Part shown: piece by piece, positions 58,629 through 64,000 of the stretch
How the letters are laid out: every line of letters starts with the position of its first letter
Numbering within the stretch: the stretch's first letter is position 1
Assembly (NCBI RefSeq): GCF_900104515.1
Contig: NZ_FNJL01000003.1
Coordinates: 1 to 64,000, forward strand
Length of the DNA: 64,000 nt
Direction of reading: 5' to 3'
Source of the DNA: Paracidovorax cattleyae
GTDB lineage: Bacteria; Pseudomonadota; Gammaproteobacteria; Burkholderiales; Burkholderiaceae_C
Made by a program: the position numbers and the translations under genes
The notes under the pieces: generated by a model
What the model was told of the DNA's origin: nothing
Databases searched by the model: none
Seen by the model: only the letters and a program-made list of their open reading frames with translations

Positions 58629-60980
58629 TCAGCCCTTGGGCGTGCGGTTCTTGCGCTCGAACTCGTCCAGTTCCAGGCGCAGTTCCATCTTTTCATCCAT
58701 GCCGAAGCCCACCGACTGGCCGGGCGCCGGCGGCGGCGTCACGGGCACCGGCGGCAGATCGCTGAGCGTGAGATGGGGTGGATCGGACAGATCGATGTCG
58801 AGCATCGCGTCCGGGTCCTCGTGCAGGGGAGACGGCGCGGTGGACGGGGCCCGCGGCAGAGGTGCCGGCAGCGACTCCCAGGTCAGGCCGGCCGAGAGCG
58901 TGTCGAACGAGCGCAGTTCCTCTTCGGGCTCGGCCTGCGCAGCACTGGCGGCACGGGGCGGTGCGGTGGCCTCCACTTCGTCGGCCGGGATGTCGGGCGG
59001 CGTGGTGCGCGGGCGCGGAGGCGCCGCACCGCGGGCGCTGGCGGGCGTGGTCTGCGCGATGGCCAGCAGCAGCAGCAGGTCGTCGAAGGCCGCCAGGTCG
59101 AACTGCCTGGCCTTGGGCGCATCGGCCTGCCGGAACAGGAAGCCCTCGATCACCGCGAGCACGGCCGGCGAAGACCATTCGGCCTCGATGGCCGCCAGGG
59201 CATCGGGGAAGCCCTGCAGGGTCTTGCCGCTGCGGTGGAAATTGCCGAACTCGGGGACCGAGACGTTGAACTGCGCGCAGAACTGCTCGCGCAACTGGTG
59301 GAAGCCTTCCACACGGCCGAGGGTGTGGTAGAGCCGCAGCAGTTCCAGGTAGGCGAATGCCGAGGTATCCCCATGGGCGGCGATGTGCTGCCTGAGCACG
59401 GCGATGGCCTGGTCGTGCTCGCCCACCGACACGAAGAATTCCGCCTGCTGCTGGATGTCGAACAGGTCTTCGGGCTGCGGTCCCGCCATGCGGGGCATCG
59501 CGGCAGCCACGGGCGCTGCCGGCGGCGCCGGCGCCACGACGGGAGCAGGCGCCGGGACGGCCGGTGCGGGCGCGGGCTCGGGAGCCAGCGGCGCGTTGCG
59601 CGTCATCACGGGCCCCTCCACCAGCACGGCGCTGGAGAGGGAATCCGCGAACGCGGGAAAGTGGAAGCTGTCCCGCGCGGCCGGGACGGCAGCCGGTACG
59701 GGAGCCGGTACGGGAGCCGGAGGCTCGGCCGGCACCGGCGGGGGCACCCTGGCTGCGGAGACCGAGGCCCGGCTGGGCATCACGGGCAGGCGCTTCGGAC
59801 GCACTGCGGGCGCATCCGCCTGCGGCCGGGTCGCAGGCGCGGAGCCGTCCGGCGCCAGCGGCTCGCCGCCGGGCTCCCGGGGCTGGCTGCTGGCTGCGAC
59901 GGCCTCGGTCCAGGCGGAAGCTGCCGCCCTGCGGGCGCGGCCCCAGAGCCATGCGGCCAGCAGGGCCAGCAGCACCAGCAGGCCCACCAGCACATAGACC
60001 AGGACGGCCGGGAAGCGATCGGACTCGGCGCTGTCCAGGCGTTGCCGCAGGTCGGCCGCCGCCGCGCGCTCGGATGCAGCACGCGCGCGCTCGGTCGCCA
60101 CGGTTCCTTCGAGCTGTGCGACCTGGCCGGCAGCACGCTGCACATCCTCCACGGGGGTGTTGAGCGCCTTCCACAGGGCCGCGGCCTGCGCGCGCTGCCC
60201 GGGCGAAACGGTCTGCGCGGCATTGGCCAGTTCGGGCGACTGGCGCAGCGGCAACGGTCCGTCCAGCCAGACGTCCAGCGGCTCCATCACCAGCCGTGCA
60301 CGCTCGGCCGCGGGCGATGCGGCAGCCACGGGAGCCGGCTTCGATGCACGGCTCGGCGTCCGGGGTGCGGCGGAAGGCGCTGCCGCGGCGGCCTGGCGGC
60401 TGGCACGCGCCGCCGCGGCGGGAGCGGCACCGGAAGCCGCGACACGGGGGCCCCGTTCGCCCGTGCCCTGGGCGGCAGCGGCGGTACCGGCCACCGGACC
60501 GGCGGCGGACGCCCTTGCTCCGGCCAGCCGGCCGATGTCCACCGGGCTGGACGGTGACGCCGCAGCCACCGCTTCGGGCAACTGCGCGAGGAAGGTGTAG
60601 CGGCGGGTCACGCCGCCGCTGCAACCGGCGGAGACCGTCGCGGTGACGACCGGCTCGTCCGCCGTAATGTAGGCACGCACGCGCACAGCCGGGCTCCGGC
60701 CGCTGCCTGCAGGAACCGGGGTGACCTGCACCTTGGAGTCCGGCACGGCGGTATCGCCGGACATGAGACGCACGCGCACGCAGGAAGACTCGACATCGCC
60801 ACCCGGATCGGGCTGCACGTCGAATACGAGGTCCACCGGCGCACCCAGAACCACCGTGCCATGGCTGGCGCCCAGCGACAACGCCGATGCCCCCGTGGCC
60901 AGGGCGGAAAGACTTGCTCCGAGTATCGCGTTACTTATCTTCACAATAGTTGCATTCTTATTCGGTTCATTCTTGCACAT
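58629..60980 (-). CDS. FimV-like peptidoglycan-associated/TPR membrane protein
   Basis: 783 residues from ATG 60980 (GTG 60944 would start at the signal peptide MKISNAILGASLSALATGASA). N-terminal FimV-like beta domain (ALSLGASHGTVVLGAPVDLVF), Ala/Pro-rich linker, a coiled coil before one membrane helix (VLVYVLVGLLVLLALLAAWLW, about 460), Pro-rich region, a TPR block (DIQQQAEFFVSVGEHDQAI) and the acidic C-terminus. FimV proteins organise the pole for type IV pili and secretion. No LysM is seen. Confidence 0.82.
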   Translation of the reverse strand: MCKNEPNKNATIVKISNAILGASLSALATGASALSLGASHGTVVLGAPVDLVFDVQPDPGGDVESSCVRVRLMSGDTAVPDSKVQVTPVPAGSGRSPAVRVRAYITADEPVVTATVSAGCSGGVTRRYTFLAQLPEAVAAASPSSPVDIGRLAGARASAAGPVAGTAAAAQGTGERGPRVAASGAAPAAAARASRQAAAAAPSAAPRTPSRASKPAPVAAASPAAERARLVMEPLDVWLDGPLPLRQSPELANAAQTVSPGQRAQAAALWKALNTPVEDVQRAAGQVAQLEGTVATERARAASERAAAADLRQRLDSAESDRFPAVLVYVLVGLLVLLALLAAWLWGRARRAAASAWTEAVAASSQPREPGGEPLAPDGSAPATRPQADAPAVRPKRLPVMPSRASVSAARVPPPVPAEPPAPVPAPVPAAVPAARDSFHFPAFADSLSSAVLVEGPVMTRNAPLAPEPAPAPAVPAPAPVVAPAPPAAPVAAAMPRMAGPQPEDLFDIQQQAEFFVSVGEHDQAIAVLRQHIAAHGDTSAFAYLELLRLYHTLGRVEGFHQLREQFCAQFNVSVPEFGNFHRSGKTLQGFPDALAAIEAEWSSPAVLAVIEGFLFRQADAPKARQFDLAAFDDLLLLLAIAQTTPASARGAAPPRPRTTPPDIPADEVEATAPPRAASAAQAEPEEELRSFDTLSAGLTWESLPAPLPRAPSTAPSPLHEDPDAMLDIDLSDPPHLTLSDLPPVPVTPPPAPGQSVGFGMDEKMELRLELDEFERKNRTPKG

Positions 60981-61003
60981 AAAGCTGCCTGCTCCCTCAC
61001 CGC

Positions 61004-61009
61004 CATAAT
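61004..61009 (+). promoter_or_regulatory. -10-like element of the 3-hydroxyacyl-CoA dehydrogenase gene (leaderless start)
   Basis: CATAAT, 8 bases before the ATG at 61018. No ribosome site between them. Confidence 0.45.
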
Positions 61010-61017
61010 CGCGCTCC

Positions 61018-62538
61018 ATGACCAACCCCTTCCCTATCGTCGGCATCATAGGCACGGGCGCCATGGGCCAGGGCATCGCCCAGATGGCGGCGCAGGCCGG
61101 CAGCCAGGTGCTACTGCTCGACAACCGCCCGGGCGCGGCCGACACCGCGCAACGCAACATCCGGCAGCAGTGGGAACGCCTCGCCGCCAAGGGCCGCATC
61201 TCCGGCGACGAGGCCCAGGTATTGGCTGGCCGGCTGGCTCCGGCCGCTGCGCTGAAGGATCTCGCCGGGTGCCACCTCATCATAGAAGCGATCGTGGAAC
61301 GCCTGGACGCCAAACAGGCGCTTTTTAGCGAACTCGAAGGCATCGTCCCGCAGGCGGCGGTGCTTGCCACCAACACTTCCTCGCTGTCCGTCACGGCCAT
61401 CGGTGCGGCGCTGAGGCATCCGGAGCGCCTCGCGGGCTTCCACTTCTTCAATCCCGTGCCGCTCATGAAGGTGGTGGAGGTCATCGCCGGCCTGAAGACC
61501 GGCCCGGCGGTGTGCGACCGCCTCGCCGGCTTCGCGCGCGCCATGGGCCACACGCCCGTACGCGCGCAGGACACGCCCGGATTCATCGTCAACCACGCCG
61601 GGCGCGGCTTCGGCACGGAGGCGCTGCGCATCGTCAGCGAGGGCGTGGCCGACTTCGCCACGGTGGACCGCATCCTGCGCGACCAGATCGGATTCCGCCT
61701 GGGCCCGTTCGAGCTGATGGACCTGACCGCGCTCGACGTGTCGCAGCCGGTCATGGAATCCGTTTATCGACAGTATTACGAAGAGCCACGGTATCGCCCC
61801 AGCGCCCTGGCCGCGCAGCGGCTGGCCGCCGGCCTGCTCGGCCGCAAGACCGGCGAAGGCTTCTACCGCTACGTGGACGGGCAGGCACAGGTGCCGGCCG
61901 AGCCGCCCGCGCCCACGGTCGCGGAGATCCCGCCGGTGTGGGTGTCGTCGCGCGCCGCGCGGCGGGCCGAGGTGTTCCAGCTGCTCAAGGACCTGGGCGC
62001 CCGGATCGAGACCGGCACCTCCCCGTCGCCGCAGGCGATCTCCCTCGTGGCGCCGCTGGGCTTCGACATCACCACCGTGGCCGTGGTCGAACGTCTGGAC
62101 CCGGCGCGCACCATCGGCATCGACATGCTGGTCGAGGACGCCGCCACCCGCCGCCGGGTGCTGGCCACCAACCCGGCCACGCGCATCGACATCCGCGACG
62201 CCGCGCACGCCCTCTTCGCGCGCGATGGCAAGGCCGTGAGCGTGATCCGCGACAGCGGCGGCTTCGTGACGCAGCGCGTGGTGGCCACCATCGTGAACAT
62301 CGCCAGCGACATCTGCCAGCAGGGCATCTGCAGTCCTGGAGACATCGAATCGGCCGTCACGCTGGGCCTGGGCTATCCCCTGGGGCCGCTGGCCATGGGC
62401 AACCGCTGGGGCCCGGCGAACATGCTGGAGGTGCTGTTCAACCTGCAGACGGTATATGGCGATCCGCGCTACCGACCCAGCCCCTGGCTGCGCCGCCGCG
62501 GCGCGATCGGGCTGAGCCTGCTCCACGAAGAGGCCTGA
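61018..62538 (+). CDS. 3-hydroxyacyl-CoA dehydrogenase, PaaH-like
   Basis: 506 residues. NAD motif VGIIGTGAMGQGIAQMAAQAG; catalytic His and Asn in GFHFFNPVPLMKVVEV and TNTSS; two C-terminal HCDH domains (from PGFIVNHAGRGFGTEAL and VTQRVVATIVNIASD). The double C-terminal domain and length fit the PaaH/PaaC type of phenylacetate and beta-oxidation pathways. An enoyl-CoA hydratase gene follows 71 bases later. The rest of a paa operon is absent, so the exact pathway is open. Confidence 0.92.
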   Translation: MTNPFPIVGIIGTGAMGQGIAQMAAQAGSQVLLLDNRPGAADTAQRNIRQQWERLAAKGRISGDEAQVLAGRLAPAAALKDLAGCHLIIEAIVERLDAKQALFSELEGIVPQAAVLATNTSSLSVTAIGAALRHPERLAGFHFFNPVPLMKVVEVIAGLKTGPAVCDRLAGFARAMGHTPVRAQDTPGFIVNHAGRGFGTEALRIVSEGVADFATVDRILRDQIGFRLGPFELMDLTALDVSQPVMESVYRQYYEEPRYRPSALAAQRLAAGLLGRKTGEGFYRYVDGQAQVPAEPPAPTVAEIPPVWVSSRAARRAEVFQLLKDLGARIETGTSPSPQAISLVAPLGFDITTVAVVERLDPARTIGIDMLVEDAATRRRVLATNPATRIDIRDAAHALFARDGKAVSVIRDSGGFVTQRVVATIVNIASDICQQGICSPGDIESAVTLGLGYPLGPLAMGNRWGPANMLEVLFNLQTVYGDPRYRPSPWLRRRGAIGLSLLHEEA

Positions 62539-62609
62539 CGGTCTCTGGCACGGTGCGCCGCCGGACCGTGCCACCCCCTCCCACGCATCCGCCCGAACAC
62601 AGCATCCCT

Positions 62610-63392
62610 ATGCCCGCAAGACTCGAGAGCAGCACGCACGCCCACCACACCCTCGTGTTGACCATCCACCACCCGGAGATGCGCAATGCGCTCGATCCGG
62701 CGATCTGCGTTGCCGGAGTGGAAGCGCTGAACGGCGCGGAGCGCAGTGCCGACGTGCGCGCGGTCGTCATCACCGGGGCCGGCGCGCATTTTTGCGCCGG
62801 TGGCAACCTGCAGCGGCTGCAGGAGCGCCGCCAGGAGGACGCAGAGACGCAGGCGCAGGGCGTGGAGGCGCTGCACCAGTGGATCGAAACGCTCAGCACG
62901 TACCCGAAGCCCGTCATCGCAGCCGTGGAAGGCGCCGCAGCAGGCGCGGGCTTTTCGCTGGCACTGGCCTGCGACATGGTCATCGCCGCGCGCGATGCGG
63001 CCTTCGTGATGGCCTATGCGGGCGTCGGCCTCTCGCCGGACGGCGGCGCCACCTGGAGCTTGGCACGCACACTGCCGCGCCAGCTCGCCGCCGAACTGCT
63101 GCTGTGCGGCGAGCGCATCGGCGCGGAGCGCCTTCATGCGCTGGGCATCGTGAACCGGCTCGCGCGCCCGGGAGAGGCGCTTACCTGCGCGCTGGCCCTG
63201 GCCGACACCCTCGCCGCGCACGCACCCAACGCGGTCGCCAGCACGAAGGAACTACTTTCGGAGGCACCCGCAAACACCCTCACCCAGCAGCTCGCACGCG
63301 AGCGCGACCAGTTCGTGCGCAACCTGCAGCATCCGAACGCCGGCGAAGGCATCGCCGCCTTCCTCGAGAAGCGCACGCCGCGCTACCGCTGA
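62610..63392 (+). CDS. Enoyl-CoA hydratase/isomerase family protein, PaaG-like
   Basis: 260 residues, crotonase fold. Oxyanion-hole segments ITGAGAHFCAGGNL and AVEGAAAGAGFSLALACDM. In GVGLSPDGGATWSLAR an Asp stands where hydratases have the second catalytic Glu, as in PaaG-type isomerases, so isomerisation of a 2,3- to 3,4-unsaturated or epoxide substrate is possible. Likely co-transcribed with the dehydrogenase gene. Confidence 0.9.
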   Translation: MPARLESSTHAHHTLVLTIHHPEMRNALDPAICVAGVEALNGAERSADVRAVVITGAGAHFCAGGNLQRLQERRQEDAETQAQGVEALHQWIETLSTYPKPVIAAVEGAAAGAGFSLALACDMVIAARDAAFVMAYAGVGLSPDGGATWSLARTLPRQLAAELLLCGERIGAERLHALGIVNRLARPGEALTCALALADTLAAHAPNAVASTKELLSEAPANTLTQQLARERDQFVRNLQHPNAGEGIAAFLEKRTPRYR

Positions 63393-63510
63393 GCGCGGTC
63401 CGGCCTGGCCAGGCCCCCGCCGTTGTCCCGCGCCGCACGGCGCGGGCGCGCACAGACACGCGCGCGACATCCGCGGGCCCGCGGCCGCCGGGCGGTCCGG
63501 TCCCGCGGGC

Positions 63511-63516
63511 GACAAT
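63511..63516 (+). promoter_or_regulatory. -10-like element before the Crp/Fnr gene
   Basis: GACAAT 32 bases before the ATG at 63549. No clear -35. Confidence 0.35.
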
Positions 63517-63548
63517 GCTCCCGCTTCCAGTCACGCAAAAGACAGACC

Positions 63549-64000
63549 ATGGACGACCCCATTCTTACCATCGAAGAACGAGAGGCGATCAATACCGGTC
63601 GCTGGTTTTCCTCACTTTCCCCTTCGCTGCGGCACGACATACTCCGATGCGCCTACGTCAAACGCTTCAAGGATGGCGGCCTGATCGCCGCCCGCGGCGA
63701 TCCCCCCGAGGAGTGGATCGCCTGCGCGAAGGGTGCCGTGCGCGTGAGCTCCACGTCGATCTCCGGCAAGCAGATCACGCTGACGTATGTGGAGCCGGGC
63801 ATCTGGTTCGGCGACGTGTCGATCTTCGACGGGGACCGGCGCACGCACGATGCCTACGCGCATGGGGACACCACCATCCTCTGCGTGGCGAAGGCGGATT
63901 TCCGCAAGATCCTCGCCACGCACGTGGAGTTCTACGAAGCGATGCTGCGCCTGCATGCGCGGCGCATCCGCCAGCTCTACGGCCTGGTGGAAGACCTCAA
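63549..64000 (+). CDS. Crp/Fnr-family transcriptional regulator, partial
   Basis: First 150 residues; the gene runs off the right edge. The cyclic-nucleotide-binding domain (about 20-135) is visible: RFKDGGLIAARGDPPEEW, KGAVRVSSTSISGKQITLTYVEPGIWFGDVSIFDGDRRTHDAYA. No N-terminal Fnr cysteines are present, so it is not an oxygen-sensing Fnr. The cAMP-type RxS pair is not kept (DGDRRTHD), so cAMP binding is doubtful. The dimer helix begins at HVEFYEAMLRLHARRI; the DNA-binding part is outside. Confidence 0.85.
   Translation, partial: MDDPILTIEEREAINTGRWFSSLSPSLRHDILRCAYVKRFKDGGLIAARGDPPEEWIACAKGAVRVSSTSISGKQITLTYVEPGIWFGDVSIFDGDRRTHDAYAHGDTTILCVAKADFRKILATHVEFYEAMLRLHARRIRQLYGLVEDL

Overview
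The window is chromosomal DNA of a very GC-rich beta-proteobacterium, most likely a member of the Comamonadaceae close to Acidovorax/Paracidovorax. This is a judgement from protein style, GC bias, the FMN-riboswitch ribB, the YggX/MnmC/GluQ/TrmB set and the cysI-DUF934-cysDN cluster; no database was searched. Coding density is high and nearly all genes look intact. I found no rRNA, tRNA or CRISPR array.

Layout. 1-350: one end of an IS5-family insertion sequence, cut by the window edge. 463-11968: housekeeping and envelope genes (aldo/keto reductase, riboswitch-controlled ribB, sirtuin, rlmB, a LolD/YbbA-type ATPase divergent from a TesA-type esterase, metC, a BON lipoprotein, a SulP transporter, a diguanylate cyclase, a FleN/FlhG-like ATPase, trhO). 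12021-15472: two pirins flanking a WrbA-like flavoprotein, divergent from a LysR regulator with a palindromic operator. 15561-25366: FAD oxidoreductase, gluQ, trmB, a second diguanylate cyclase, alaS, a ROK-type sugar kinase whose motifs are in circularly permuted order, a secreted hydrolase, a candidate small RNA and a small cytochrome c.

25400-33072 is a ten-gene sulfur-starvation operon on the minus strand (sbp, ssuE, ssuA, a small unknown gene, ssuD, a VOC protein, ssuC, ssuB, ssuF and a CysB-family regulator), read from a region with two strong palindromes. yggX and mnmC follow on the plus strand. 37393-44634 is the sulfate-assimilation block (TSUP exporter, cysI, DUF934, cysD, cysN, ferredoxin, ferredoxin reductase), with two copies of a dispersed intergenic repeat and no cysH.

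45417-54332 is the most unusual region: a minus-strand TOMM-type (thiazole/oxazole-modified microcin) RiPP operon. It encodes a serine/threonine kinase-cyclase-ATPase fusion, a 265-residue precursor containing two tandem leader modules, an LCM-type methyltransferase, a fused leader-binding/YcaO cyclodehydratase and an FHA protein. It begins 28 bases after thiD. thiD diverges from a TPP-riboswitch-controlled thiO-thiS-thiG-thiE operon (55335-58604). The window ends with a FimV-like protein, a 3-hydroxyacyl-CoA dehydrogenase and enoyl-CoA hydratase pair, and the start of a Crp/Fnr regulator.

Across the window several genes without a Shine-Dalgarno have a -10-like hexamer 6-8 bases before the start codon, suggesting leaderless transcripts.
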